Assembly: GCF_963678635.1 (NCBI RefSeq)
Contig: NC_087066.1
Coordinates: forward strand, 6,167,954 to 6,231,953
Length of the DNA: 64,000 bases
Origin: Symsagittifera roscoffensis
Taxonomy: Eukaryota; Xenacoelomorpha; Acoela; Convolutidae
Direction of reading: 5' to 3'
Positions 29,371 through 39,867 of the stretch are shown piece by piece (within the stretch, counting starts at the first letter, position 1; each line of letters opens with the position of its first letter). The notes under the pieces are model-generated. The model was not told the origin of the DNA. It saw only the letters and a list, made by a program, of their open reading frames with translations, and did no database searches. A program made the position numbers and the translations under genes.

Positions 29371-30540
29371 CTAGTCTTCTGTCGATGGATTGTGTGGCTT
29401 ATTGTTCTCGTAGTGGGCGGCTCGGCCAGTACTCAGTCTATAAAAGCGTCCCTCCTGGTGCACTTCCGTAATCATGAAGGGTCCCCTCCACTTTTTTAGG
29501 AACTTTTTCGTTCCTTTCGGTGGTATAACGTTCTGAAATACCCATACGTAGTCTCCCACCGAGTAAGCTTTTGCACCAGCTGCTTTCTTGTCGAATTTCT
29601 TCCTCTGCCTTGCCTGTGCTTGCTGAGTCTTTCGTCTACCCAAGTCGTTCAACTCTTGCTGACATCTGATCACATCCCTCACGTAGACCTGTGGAGACGT
29701 TTTCTTTCCCTCATACTCTGGGTAGAAAAAAGTCAAGGGTAAAGACTTCTCGTGTCCAGTCAGCATCATGTGTGGACTAACTCCAGTGGTGGAGTGTTGC
29801 GTGCTATTATAGGCTCCCAACACCTGTGGAAGATATCTGTCCCAATCGGTCATGTACCTGGAACAATCTACACTCAGCATCGACACTAACGTTCTATTCT
29901 GCCTTTGCACTAAGCCATTCGTTTGGGGGTGGTATGTCATGGAGTGAGCTTGAGCAACCTGTGAGCGTCTCATAAGCTCTTTCGTAAGCTCTCCTACGAA
30001 AGCTGTTCCATTATCCGTTTGAAACGTCATCGGACAACCATGTCTCGCTATCCACGTATTGATCAGGTGGTCGCATGTCTCTTCCGCCGAGGCAGTTATG
30101 CAGGGCACGGCTTCTGCATACTTCGTGAAGTGATCTATCATGACCAAGACCTGATTATAACCACTGTCCGTCATGCATATCTTTTGGTGATCTATCTGCA
30201 CCACCTCGTTGAATTCAGACGACTCGATCGACTGTAAAGGAAATCGCAATTTCCTTGGATCCTTGACCTGTTGGCATGACAGGCATGCTGTTACCCACTT
30301 CCCGCATGCCTTTTTCATTCCAGGCCACTCAAAGCGCTTCAGGATCCTCTGATACACTTTGTCGATCCCCTGATGGCCCATCTGATCATGCGGCCTGAAT
30401 AATAAGTCTGTCTGATAGAGTTGCGGCAACACTATCGCGTTATACTTGTATGGGACTTTGTCTTCTTCTCTTCTCTTGCAAGCCACAATTCCGTCCTTGT
30501 TCAAATATAACCTCCCTCTTTCTGCTTGAAGTATTGTCAT
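29371..30540 (-). CDS. pol: E3 integrase, catalytic Glu replaced by Gln
   Basis: This intact 389-residue frame contains HHCC (H51, H56, C86, C89), the first two catalytic aspartates (D117 in VQIDHQ and D176 in FQTDNG), and Gln212 in GLVQRQNRTL where E1 and Gypsy integrases have Glu. Spacing D176 to Q212 is exactly 35 intervening residues, so position 212 is the catalytic one; the codon at 29,907-29,905 is CAA. The C terminus has VWVFQNVIPPKGTKK, then GPFMITEV, a GPY/F-type module. It ends EDSTOP-like at HNPSTED. With the E-to-Q change this integrase should be unable to join strands. The start is the first Met of the frame; the real protein would be released from Pol. Confidence 0.92.
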   Translation of the reverse strand: MTILQAERGRLYLNKDGIVACKRREEDKVPYKYNAIVLPQLYQTDLLFRPHDQMGHQGIDKVYQRILKRFEWPGMKKACGKWVTACLSCQQVKDPRKLRFPLQSIESSEFNEVVQIDHQKICMTDSGYNQVLVMIDHFTKYAEAVPCITASAEETCDHLINTWIARHGCPMTFQTDNGTAFVGELTKELMRRSQVAQAHSMTYHPQTNGLVQRQNRTLVSMLSVDCSRYMTDWDRYLPQVLGAYNSTQHSTTGVSPHMMLTGHEKSLPLTFFYPEYEGKKTSPQVYVRDVIRCQQELNDLGRRKTQQAQARQRKKFDKKAAGAKAYSVGDYVWVFQNVIPPKGTKKFLKKWRGPFMITEVHQEGRFYRLSTGRAAHYENNKPHNPSTED

Positions 30541-32079
30541 AGGATACGGTAACTGTATTCTTTCACGTCACCTTTGTCTGGTGCACCATTTTCTATCCAC
30601 CTTTTCAGGTTGCTTGTCATGCGGTCATTTCTCTGCGCCCTTATAGTCTGTATCTCGCCTTCAAGTATGTCTTCATGACCCTCATCCGACTATTCAGCTC
30701 ATTGGGCTGGTGTGTTTCTTCTTCCCTCTTGACGCACCAGTTCTTCGCCAACGGCTGTGTTTCTTGTTTGAACGGCTGAAGATCAGTCCTGACTACCTCT
30801 TTTTGTGGCAACAAACTTATCGACCGCTTCGATACCGCTATTGTTTCCAAACCATCCGCTGCGTTAACAAAGACTCTTTCGCTTGGTAAAGGTAGCGATC
30901 ACTGTCAGGGTCCTGGTACACTTCTCTATCCAGATCCCTTGCACGAGTTTCTACTAGTAGTGTGTGGATCGCTAGTTCTGACAGTTCTGATCCCGAGCTC
31001 GAGTTCCTGTTTGAGTATGTGTCCATTCCTGAGTTCCGTGAATTGTCATCTGTTGAAGAGTCTGTGTTGGAGTCTGCACCCTCCTCCAGATCAGGTCCGT
31101 GCCTTCTTCGCATCTATCTGAACTCCCCGGACAAAACTTTGTTCCCCAGTTCCTGTTTCTTGTCAGGAATTTTTTCAACTATCTCAGACTCCCCGGGCAA
31201 ACTTCCTTGTCCCGGGTGTTGATCTCGAACTCGCCGGCTTTTCTCATCGTTTTTCTCCCGGACAAACAATCTTGCAGCAGTTTTCGTTCAACCTCACTTT
31301 CTCTATCCTGGTCCTCAAAGGTAACGGTTTTCTTTTGCGTATCGTTCGCCTGTTCTTTCCGACCGTATGAAGTACTTGTTAAGATCTCGTGGGGTTTTGA
31401 GGATACTAGTTGCTGAACTATTGACCTACAATCCCTCTCGTTGTCTTTGTGTTGTCGTTTTGACGGCATGATCTTCACCTTTCCCTTGACTGTCAGTGAT
31501 GCCATGGCCGCTGCCCACTCGGGGTCATCTCTGGTCACTTCTCTCTCTAACAATCCTCCCAGCATCCGCATCACTTACGGTGTGACCTGCACCGTCTTTC
31601 CAATAATGAGAGGCTGTTTATATTCATACGAGAGAGTTCCTGCTGGACCAGGTTTGAGCGTAGCGGCAGATCCAAGGGCACCGGGTCCTTTTTTGATAGG
31701 ATTTTTATCTCGGCTGCTTTCTCGACTGCTTTCTCGACAGATAACTCAGGATGCCCTGGAATTGGATGTCCAGACTTGTCCAACTATCTCGTTAAGGGAA
31801 GCGCTTCATAAGTTTCTGTGTCCAGAAACGAAAGTCCTTCCTTTATTTCTGCTTGATTGGCTTGCTTCTGTTCCAATCATTCATAGAACTCAGTTTTCTT
31901 ACTGAGGCTGTCAGTATTCTGGTGTTTATCACGCATCCGGTGCTCGATTATCATGTGGTAGCCATCCAATCTTACTATCCATCTACCAATATAACTCTGA
32001 TCCATCGAGTAGGTCTTCAACCAGGATAACGCTCTGTTGTCCACTCGTAACTTAAAGGAGCGCTCCCCAAGTTTGAGCG
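30541..32079 (-). pseudogene. pol: E3 RNase H end and acidic spacer, shattered
   Basis: Short frames in several registers match the E1 RNase H end (plus-strand complement at 31,880-32,060 of HRMRDKHQNTDSLS-like text) and the E1 spacer (31,783-31,571: LDKSGHPIPGHPELS; 30,850-30,641: VKARYRL-like end). Many frameshifts. It is mainly a Glu/Asp/Ser-rich low-complexity region, as in E1 residues 330-640 of pol part 2. Confidence 0.55.
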
Positions 32080-32989
32080 TTACTTTTCCACGAAAGTGAC
32101 TACCGCAAACATTTCAGCTTTTGGCGCACCATATTTCATCTCAGTGTCACTCAAGACCTTGCTGCCATATGCAATGGGACGGAGAACCGTTCTTCCATTC
32201 CATTCTTGCTCCTTATGTAATATTCCTGAGATGGCTACTACCAATGCGTCTGTGTCAAGAACATACATGCCCCTTTCTGTAGGCATGCCTAGCACTGGCG
32301 CTTCGCACAGTTCCCGTTTTATGTTCTCGAAGGCAACTTGTGCTTCATCGTTCCATTCGAACTTTTTTTCTTTGTTGCGCATCAGCATCTGCATTGGATA
32401 CACCTTGCCTGCATATCCTTTGATGATCTCACGGCAATAATTGGCAAACACTAGGAAGCTCATTAGCTGTGTGTCCGTTCTCGGAGCCTTCCATGTCAAT
32501 ACTGCCTCTACTGCTTCCGGGTCCGGCCTCACACCATGCCTGTCCCCCATTCTTCCCAGTTACTTGATCGAATCCCTAAGGATTTCACATTTCTATGGTT
32601 TTGCACTTCAAGCCCGCTCTTTTCATACATCCAAAGACCTCATCGAGCCGATCAATGTGGTCTTTCAGGGTCGGTGTCGCTATGACTACGTCATCCGCGT
32701 AACACATCACGAGATTCCTGTACCTCTTAGTCACTCTGGTCAAAGCCTGAGCCATCAGTCTTTGAAAAGTGGCCGTTGCATTGCACAAGCCAAAGGGCAT
32801 CCTCTTCCACTGGTATAACCCCAATTCGCACGCGAATCCGGTCTTTTCTCTATCCTTTTTCCGCAAAGGGACCTGCCAGAATGCCGAACCCAAGTCCAAT
32901 GTTGTGAAGAACTTGGCATCACCAAGTTTGGAGAGGCTCTCGTCTATTCGCGATATCGGACACGCATCTTTTATCGTCACCGCGTTCAA
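32080..32989 (-). pseudogene. pol: E3 reverse transcriptase and RNase H start
   Basis: Two frames. Bases 32,989-32,585 hold FFTTLDLGSAFWQVPLRKKD, QWKRMPFGLCNA and CYADDVVIATP: the catalytic box is YADD, not the YVDD of E1. The frame ends KTIEM through an indel near 32,590. Bases 32,550-32,080 continue with RPDPEAVEAVLTWKAP, the thumb and RNase H start (VLDTDALVVAISG, where E1 has DTDAS), and KAEMFAVVTFVEK before another shift. Both catalytic aspartates of RT remain. This intact stretch shows that E1 lacks two bases after SAFW. Confidence 0.85.
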
Positions 32990-33234
32990 ATAGCGAAAGT
33001 CGCATCAAAACCTTAGCCGCCCCCTTTCTTTTTCGCCATTACCTCCCCGCAAGCCCACGGCAATTTCGAGGGCTCTATCATGTCGTATTCGAGCAGCATT
33101 TCGATTTCCGCTCGGCACGCTTCCGACTTATGTGGCGTCATTCGTCTCGCGCCTTCTATGTGGGGAACGGCGCCTTCTTTAAGTTCAATTTCGTGTTCGA
33201 CGAAGTTACAGCAACCGATATCCGCCTTATGTTT

Positions 33235-33860
33235 TCAAAATACATCTGCGTTCCGATTTAACGTCCGTATAAGACCGTTTTTCAAGTCAATCATCACGTC
33301 AAAGTTCCTGACAAAATCACTGCCCAAGATGAATTGGTCGGCGTCGTCTAAATTCTCTACTACCAGGAAGCTCATCCATAGATCCTGTCCCCCCATGTGG
33401 AAAACTGTTATCGGCGTTTTTCCGGCTACGTAAATCGCTCCTCGATTGGCGGCGGCCAGTTGGAGGTTCGTCGGAATTAGATCTTCCCTCGTGAAGCCCA
33501 TTTTTTCCCAAGTTTTTATCGGCATCACACTCACTACCGCTCCTGTGTCCAGAAACCCTGTAACTCCGATTTTCTTGCCATTGGTGTCGAGCAGATGTGC
33601 ACAGCTTCGTACCCAATGTGTACTGCGTCTTGTTCCATCATGGCGTCATGGCCTATCCTGCGGACTTTGAGTTCCTCCTCACCCAAATAGATCTGCCCTA
33701 TTTGGTCACTATCTGTTGTCACATAAGTCCTAGTGTAGATACTGATTCCATCTACGTTCAGCATCACTTGATACGGCCCATAGACCTCCACGTAGCGTCC
33801 ATGAAGCTTCTTTATTCGCGGGCCACCCGTTGTTAGTAGTGCTCGCACAGCCCTTGACAA
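33235..33860 (-). pseudogene. pol: E3 protease region
   Basis: Frames 33,860-33,534 and 33,534-33,235 match E1 residues ~345-560 (VEVYGPYQVMLNVDGISIYT, VGIT-to-ILGSDFVRNFDV). The DTG(A) active site falls exactly on the frame break (…GFLDTGAV can be read only across frames near 33,545). At ~33,240 the sequence jumps from NRNADVF to KHKADIGCC, skipping the ~190 residues that separate protease and RT in E1: a deletion. Confidence 0.7.
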
Positions 33861-34741
33861 GTGCGTGGTTCCACCTGCCTCAGATAATCTGCATATGTGT
33901 CTAAATGCATCAAAGTGAATTCTGATGGTTCACTCAGATTTCTGATTACCTGGTGTCCTGCTACCGAGATTATCGACTGTATTTTGCTTCCTTGCGGCAC
34001 CATGCCGAACCTCTGACCGGAGATAACATTAAGTTTCATGCTCAAACTACTTGGTGCCATTGTCTCTTCGACTTCTGTTGCCTCGAATGTATTCAGTTGC
34101 TCCTGTAGTTTCTCATTTTCCAATTCGAGTTTCACTTTTTGTTCGATCTCTTTCGTCGCCAGTTCCTGCTGCACTCTATTTAGAGCATCCCTCGCAGCTA
34201 CCTTATAATCAATCTTGAAGTCATCGGCCGCAGTCACTGGTTCCGGTTCACATGTCTCTTCAGTTACCGCTTGCATTTTCTTCGTTGCCAGCTCTTGCGG
34301 TTTGTCTTTTCTGCTCGCCTCCGCTTCATTCAACAGGCGAGTCTTGCTGGCTTTCACTCCTGATAAAGCTTCCTCATGCCTTGGATGCTTGATGTCGGCT
34401 ACAGCATCCCAGAATTGCGGACAATCTGATCTAAAATGACCTTCCAAATTGCAAAAGAAACACCTCGGGCCGAATTTTGCAATTAATCCTCTCATGAAAT
34501 CCTCATGGTCAACTTCGGACGCATCTTCGTCCTCGAGGCTAAAACCTATTGCTTTCATGCCCTGTTTGTAATTTGGGCATGCTGACACATGATGTTCCGT
34601 TGAACTGCAGTTGGCACAAGAGCGTCTCTTGTCCATTTCATCCCTCGGTTTGTACCAGTTGTTCCCTTGGTTTGCTGGTCCGTTGTTAAAATTGCCATAA
34701 TTGTTCTTATAGTATCCAGATCTCGAAGGAGGTTTCAACAA
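33833..34741 (-). CDS. gag: E3 gag/pol junction: two zinc knuckles
   Basis: This 302-residue frame contains C43-x2-C46-x5-H-x3-C (CANCSSTEHHVSAC) and the canonical C-x2-C-x4-H-x4-C knuckle (CFFCNLEGHFRSDC), as in E1. A Lys/Glu/Ala-rich helical linker follows (AARDALNRVQQELATKEIEQ), then the pre-protease region (SIISVAGHQVIRNLSEPSEF). Nucleocapsid-type RNA binding. It is bounded by indels at both ends. Confidence 0.85.
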   Translation of the reverse strand: MLKPPSRSGYYKNNYGNFNNGPANQGNNWYKPRDEMDKRRSCANCSSTEHHVSACPNYKQGMKAIGFSLEDEDASEVDHEDFMRGLIAKFGPRCFFCNLEGHFRSDCPQFWDAVADIKHPRHEEALSGVKASKTRLLNEAEASRKDKPQELATKKMQAVTEETCEPEPVTAADDFKIDYKVAARDALNRVQQELATKEIEQKVKLELENEKLQEQLNTFEATEVEETMAPSSLSMKLNVISGQRFGMVPQGSKIQSIISVAGHQVIRNLSEPSEFTLMHLDTYADYLRQVEPRTCQGLCEHY

Positions 34742-34753
34742 AAGATATTTTTT

Positions 34754-35288
34754 TTACTTGAGCCTCAACTCCTCTGGTGTTGGCGCATTGGTTGATAGTG
34801 GTGTGTAATGCGTTACTAACATTGTTCGAAGTTCATCATTCTTCACACCATCGATGAATTTTGAGGCTACTGCCAGGTTCATTCTTCTGTTTGACTCATC
34901 CGGTTGGCTGCGTCTTCTCAGCATTTCCAAGTCGTCTAGGAACTTGTCTATCATTTCATCTTCTCGTTGCCTCCGTTTCTCGAAGCGCGTCATTGCCTGG
35001 TGCCCCTGCACCCCTGATCCAAAACGATTTAACAAGATTTCGCTGAAATTGCTTCTTGGCCATGACACAGTTCAGGGCCGTCCCTTCCAGGTTACTGGTG
35101 AGCGCACTGCATTCTTGTCTTTCCGACAAGTCCTCTTCCTCGAAATGCAGTTTCATTACCTCTATCCAGGTATCAATACAGCAATCAGATTCGTCTTTAT
35201 AGCACCTTGGTTTCTTAAAGACTCTTATGGACTTCTCACTACGTTCATTGGTTCTCGATAATCTCGTAAGGAATGTTTCCAAAGACAT
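34754..35288 (-). pseudogene. gag: E3 gag, capsid-like part
   Basis: Two overlapping frames (35,288-34,956 and 35,068-34,754) match the E1 capsid region: DESDCCIDTWIEVMKLH, SNLEGTALNC, then LLNRFGSGVQGHQAMTRFEKR, FLDDLEMLRRRS and on without a break into DESNRRMNLAVASKFIDGVK. A single indel near 35,040-35,060 splits it. Confidence 0.8.
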
Positions 35289-35290
35289 GT

Positions 35291-37010
35291 TTAGGGTTCA
35301 AAGGCTGTGGCCATAGCCGTAGCATCTCTTGAGTGCCCTGCCTGAGTATCGTCACCCCCTGTTAAAGGTTCTGCATTTGGTGTATCCCTACAATCCGAAT
35401 CGCCGTGACTATTTCCTCCTTGGTCCAGATGACTCCTCCCTGGGCTGACATATCTCCTGTTGCTAGAATCACCTCTCCCAGTCGCATGTGTCTTGCGTCG
35501 GTCGTTCGTTTGAGGTCTGTCTGTTCCCTGTTGAACTTGCTCTACTGTTTGGGCCCCATGTTCTTTTATCATTTGTGGCATAGCTAGATGAGCTGCCCCT
35601 ACTTCTAGTGGATCCATATGTCCTCCTCCTTTGATGGTCATTGAAGTTCACCTTCGGCTCCCTGCTGGGACCTCCCGAATTCGGTTCCCCTTCTCTTGGT
35701 CCACTCCTGCTGCCAAGTAGCCCGTCCAACCTGTCCAGGATAGCCTGAGTTCGCCTCTTCATCATCGCATCTATCTTTGTGTCAAGAGTCCCGAGAGTCT
35801 GCTCTTGTTGCGTTCTTAACTTTTCCATATCGTCTCTTATGCGTAACTCTATCTGTTCCGCTTGTCTTGTCATTCGCGACAAGTTCTTCGATATGTGCTC
35901 GTCCGTTCTTCCCTTCAAACATTTCTCGCTCCTACCAACTTGTTGTCTATTGCGGTTTGTTTCTTTCTCTTTCAATTGTTCTCTTATACTGCCCACTATG
36001 TTGTTCAAGGCTTCTTCTAATGATGCCCGTTTTCTACTAGTGGCGTCACTAGTGGCGGTGTCACCCTGTCGATCCCAGGTAGCTTTTTGCTGGTCAAGAT
36101 TCGGGCTTTGATTCTCTGCCTCGACGTTTTTCCATTATCTACCTCTGGTTCCGCCGATGCGTTGCCTAGCCCGATGTTTCTATTCTCCCAAGTTCGCGTC
36201 TCCGAATTTGTCTTGCTCACAAAGTCTCTTGACTGGCCTGATGTGTTTGTGTCTTTGCTTATCGTTCTCACCACACCAAATTTGTCCATGGTTCCAGTCT
36301 CTCTGTTGGTGTATGGCTCATTCTCCTGGGTCGAACTATTGAGGCTGACTTGAGATCCAAAGTCCACTTGCTCGTCATTGTCCTCTTCTTCATCCTGGGA
36401 TTCACCTTCATTTCCTGTACCCACACCCATGGTGAATGGAAAGATGTTTCCGAAAGTGTTCTTCATTCTTTCTGAGAACGATGAGGACGTTGTCTGTTTC
36501 TCCGTCACGCCTGCCATCATGGTGTTTTCTGTGGGAGATCTCCTAGTTGCCACAATTTCATTAGAGATGTCGGACAGTTCCGACATCTCCTCTCGGTCCA
36601 GTGTCCCGGTGGAAGTGGCAAAATCTTGGCCTTGTTCTACCGGAGTAGATTCACTCGCTAGCCTTCTGTTCCCTCTCCCGTCCGGTCCATGCATTTCTCG
36701 ATTCTCATGCATGGCCTGGTCCGGATGGGCCTCCACTTCTAGCATAGCTTTTCGCTCTTCTGAGGACTTCTGACTCCTGGTTTCAACCATTCTGCCTGAA
36801 ACCGTCTCCCCTTTGTCGTCCGGGTTCGTGTGATCCGTTCGACAAAAGGGTCGGTCATTGCTTTTCTTTGCTTTTCAGGTATGAATTTCCTAGAGCTATT
36901 ACCTCGTTTAGGTATTCTTGACTTGTCTAGACTTATTTTCAGTTTATCACTTCTTAATGCCTACACACTCAATTCGATTGCTAGTGACCCTCTAGTTTGA
37001 TTACTGATAA
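35291..37010 (-). pseudogene. gag: E3 leader end and gag N-terminal half
   Basis: From ~37,010 to 36,935 the sequence matches the E2 leader. The start codon is ATA instead of ATG and a 1-base deletion lies near 36,810, so the open frame begins only at MVETRSQKSS (36,790-36,017). It continues in 36,008-35,469 (coiled coil: EKLRTQQEQTLGTLDTKIDA) and 35,641-35,291 (Gln/Arg/Gly/Ser-rich). It is near-identical to the E2 gag relic. Structural Gag; damaged by at least three indels. Confidence 0.8.
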
Positions 37011-38022
37011 TTTCAATATATCCGATGGGCTTTGTAAGTTTGTTAGTATTGTCTTAATGCCTTTACTAGTGACACTGTCAAAAACCGTTTCAAACATTGA
37101 ATATTAAGTCCGAATATTTGAGTATTTTCATGGCTTTGATCAACGATTTGTCTGGATGCGAAAATCTGACCACTTGACTCGTAGTTAGTTTTCAAGCCAG
37201 TTTGGTTTTTTCTTAAATTATCATGGTTATCTCCGACAACGCGGCGCTGTGTAATACTTTCGTAGATTTCGAAAACAATTGTTAGGAGTGAAAGTCCACA
37301 ACAGTTTGTGCAATTGTGGATTCTCCTTTAATTCATTTTTAAACAACTTTATAGTGCTTCAACGGTCCACGGAAAGTTTTTCGCAATGCCAATTTTTCTT
37401 TATTTATTTTTTTGCTGTCCTTCATTGCTGTCCTCAGATCACTTTATAACCCTTCCTGATTCTAAACCTCTGCTTTGAAAAAAAAACAAGTGAAATAACT
37501 TTTTCTATGGTAGAAATTGCTTTTTTGGTAAGTTCCAATAATTTTTTGATGTGTCAATTCCATTGAATTTTCATTAAAGTTAACGCAAAACTTGCTTAGG
37601 CGATACAGGTAGAACAATTTTCACCTGGTAAAAGTATAACACAATTGGTGATTCAAATTTGACTGATTATTGTTGGTTTAGTTAAAATCATTCTAAATAA
37701 GTTTAAACAGAATCTAGGTGATATTTAAAATATGAATATTTGGTCGATATTTCATTTATATTGCAAGCTTGCTGTGTTTGAGTGTCAAAGCATATAAATA
37801 ATACCGATATAACAAAATTATGTTTTGACTGTGCTCTACCAGTTTTTTTCGGTTCTCTCGACTATTAACTAATATAAAAATTTAAAAGTAAACTTAAATT
37901 CTAAGTTTTGAGGTAGTTTTTCTCAGTTTTTTTCTTATCTGAAAAAAGAAACTGAAAATTTTTTTAATGATAACTTTTTGCTTTGTTACTCCATTTCTTC
38001 AATTAATTGTTTGAATAATTGT
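37011..38022. other. Intergenic, A+T-rich
   Basis: No ORF. It contains a ~45-base block at 37,224-37,266 (TATCTCCGAC, GCGGCGCTGTGTAATAC) that recurs at 43,585-43,628, and long A/T runs. Otherwise nothing recognised. Confidence 0.4.
37224..37266. repeat. Short dispersed repeat, copy 1
   Basis: Shares TCTCCGAC, then G(C/A)(G/A)GCGCTGTGT(A/G)ATAC, with 43,585-43,628. Not attached to any recognised element; A+T-rich on both sides. Confidence 0.55.
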
Positions 38023-38220
38023 TCACCATGCACAATACTCGGTGTCACAGACTGGGAAAACAATGCAAATTCCTGTTATGAAACAACCACCCGACACCCA
38101 ATCGTCATTGGGCCCTGGCTCGGGACAGTCACTGTGAGTGGTACATCTAGTGGCTGAGACCCAGAGAGAACACATCATCAGCATCAGCACAGCCAGAGTT
38201 ACAGACAACATGTAGCTAGT
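38023..38220 (-). CDS. Terminal exon of a secreted six-cysteine mini-protein (paralog 1)
   Basis: On the minus strand a TTTTTTTGCAG acceptor (AG at 38,222-38,221) precedes ACTAGCTACATG. The exon encodes 65 residues and a TGA stop. Residues ~4-22 (MLSVTLAVLMLMMCSLWVSA) are a typical signal peptide, followed by a short mature peptide with six cysteines in the pattern C-x5-C-x13-C-x5-C-x5-C-x4-C (positions 26, 32, 46, 52, 58, 63). A paralog with the same acceptor phase, signal peptide and first motif (CTTxSDC) lies at 52,966-53,139. The protein is probably secreted and disulfide-rich; the function (defence peptide, inhibitor or other) cannot be told. Translation could start at the internal Met4 or in an upstream exon. 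A possible exon 1 at 38,338-38,358 (MNKKNRK, donor GTACGT, 117-base intron) is in frame but lies inside MITE sequence, so it is doubtful. Confidence 0.7.
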   Translation of the reverse strand, partial: TSYMLSVTLAVLMLMMCSLWVSATRCTTHSDCPEPGPNDDWVSGGCFITGICIVFPVCDTEYCAW

Positions 38221-38303
38221 CTGCAAAAAAAACTTTTTCTTGTTACATGCTCTTTCATATTGTAGCGTCTTAGTTTTATAGTCCCACAAATATTCAAAAA
38301 TCA

Positions 38304-38484
38304 GGCTCTTTTTCCTGCTTCGTTTTTTAAAACGTACTTTCCGATTTTTTTTGTTCATATAGAGCGATTGTTAAATAAATTGGAATGCGGACTAATTAGG
38401 GCCTGTAAAATCTATCGGTACAACATAAAAATCATGCTCATGCGAGGTGGGGGGGGGGGGGGGGGGGGGCTTGGGAAAAAAGCC
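38304..38484. repeat. MITE M1, GGCTCTTTTTCC family, degenerate
   Basis: Left end GGCTCTTTTTCCTG, right end a ~20-base G tract then CTTGGGAAAAAAGCC. The internal part matches the family (GACTAATTAGGGC, ACAACATAAAA, GCGAGGTGGGG). No target duplication is visible. It lies just upstream of the six-Cys exon, possibly in its intron. Confidence 0.7.
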
Positions 38485-38721
38485 TGGGGCTATATAGGTA
38501 AATACCTCGTGAAACTGTTTTTACCGTTACATACCCCGCATCCTCATTCCTTTTGCATAATTTTAAGTTTTTCCTCGTTGGTTCTTTCGTTTTACTTCAC
38601 TAACGATGGTTTTTCCCAAAATGACAAAAATGGATAAAATTCGATTATCTACAGAAAAGTAATACAGATTTTTGGTGTAAGTTTTTAAATTAAAACTCCA
38701 ATTATATAGTTTGAACAATCT

Positions 38722-38765
38722 GGCTCTTTTCCAGTCCCCTTGAAAGGGGGAACTGGAAAAGAGCC
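38722..38765. repeat. Minimal 44-bp palindromic MITE M2 with exact 8-bp target duplication
   Basis: GGCTCTTTTCCAGTCCCCTT followed directly by GAAAGGGGGAACTGGAAAAGAGCC: almost only the two terminal inverted repeats. Flanked by AACAATCT at 38,714-38,721 and 38,766-38,773, an exact 8-bp duplication. Confidence 0.9.
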
Positions 38766-38773
38766 AACAATCT

Positions 38774-39654
38774 ATTATATTTCGTTTTGTTTTTGCAAAA
38801 CTTAAAATGTATATCTTGACACAACGAAAAAAAATAGTTTTGTCCTGAAACCTCTTTGACAAAACAGCAAAAACTTAGGATCTTTTCCACTTTCCCGCGT
38901 CTTCTCAGTTTCGGTTTTGAAAAATTAGTTTTACATTGTTGTAATGCAATGAAGTTAAATTCAATTCTTAGAAGATCAATGTTTTATCTAAATCAAAGCA
39001 GTCTGGTTTCGGGTTTTCACAATGGTAAAAACAACAATTGTGAACAAACAATCGAACTATTGTTTACACCAGTTTTTTGCTACTCGGCTGAGTTCCATTA
39101 AACAACCTATAGCCCCTGTAATAGTTTCTTTCGTGTTTTGGAGGGTTTATAACGAAGGGGGTTATTATGAAAGTATCTGAACCGTTCAGCGCAAAAGGGA
39201 AACTGAAAAACAACTAAATGCAATCTAACCATTTCTGTTGGTTGTGGATCAATTAACACAAGTGGTTGTTGTTTGTTCGGAACAAAAATTATCACCAATG
39301 CCTTCTCGTCCAAAGGATAATAAGTTCACACTTTTCCCGCTTTTCGACCAAAAAATCACGTTTTTTCGGCCCGCTCTCCCTCCTTAAAATTAGTATAGAT
39401 TGGCGCCTTTAGAAAAATTTTAATGTCAGTCAGCCAAAAATGAATATCTCAAAAGAGTACAAAGGGGGACCCTTTGGGTCAGCAAAAAGTCCGCCCCCCC
39501 CCCCCCCCCCCCCCCCCTAAAACCGCTACTGAAATAACCTTCAACTGCAAATTACGCTTTTCAACCTTGCGAAATAAAAAAATGGTTCTCTGTCACCCCC
39601 TCCGACATTTAAAGTTCAATTTCGAAAAACTGTTTTAACATTGCCACTGTTCAC
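38774..39654. other. Intergenic with a long poly-C tract
   Basis: No gene. A C tract of about 27 bases at ~39,493-39,519 (after GTCCGCC) may be a relic of another MITE end. Otherwise A+T-rich sequence. Confidence 0.4.
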
Positions 39655-39867
39655 GGCTCTCTTTCGTCCCCCCCCCCCCCCCCCACCTCACACGAGCTTC
39701 AATCTATTAGTGTATCGAGTGGTTTTACGAAGTTGAGTATGAAGACCAAATATGTTTGTCGTCGCCTTGTTAGTCTGAATGTATATTTTCACAACAATCG
39801 GACAATGTGGTGAACAATTTTACATGCAAGAACTCGCAGGTGAGGGGGGTGAAGAAAAAAAAGAGCC
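39655..39867. repeat. MITE M3, GGCTCTTTTTCC family
   Basis: Left end GGCTCTCTTTCGTC plus a C tract, right end GGGGGGTGAAGAAAAAAAAGAGCC. Internal family blocks: CACACGAGCTTCAAT, GTGGTTTTACGAAGTTGAGTATGAAGACC. Target duplication CTGTTCAC / CAGTTCAC (7 of 8). Confidence 0.9.

Larger units (their letters stand above)
24768..37010 (-). mobile_element. E3: decayed minus-strand Gypsy-type element, second family
   Basis: Read right to left: leader, gag, capsid, two zinc knuckles, protease, RT, RNase H, acidic spacer, integrase with GPY/F-like end, long acidic linker, macro-like module, short second ORF, and an LTR-like segment ending GGCGAGTGTTACA at 24,768. The domain order matches E1, but at DNA level the two are clearly different families. 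Damage: many frameshifts, loss of ~190 codons between protease and RT, YADD in RT, and a Glu-to-Gln change in the integrase triad. The 5' LTR is missing: homology with the E2 leader stops near 37,010. Confidence 0.8.

Noticed and set aside
38338-38358. Exon 1 of paralog 1 (MNKKNRK with GTACGT donor)
   Set aside because: In frame and plausible, but the sequence belongs to MITE M1 and has no counterpart in paralog 2; kept only as a remark.
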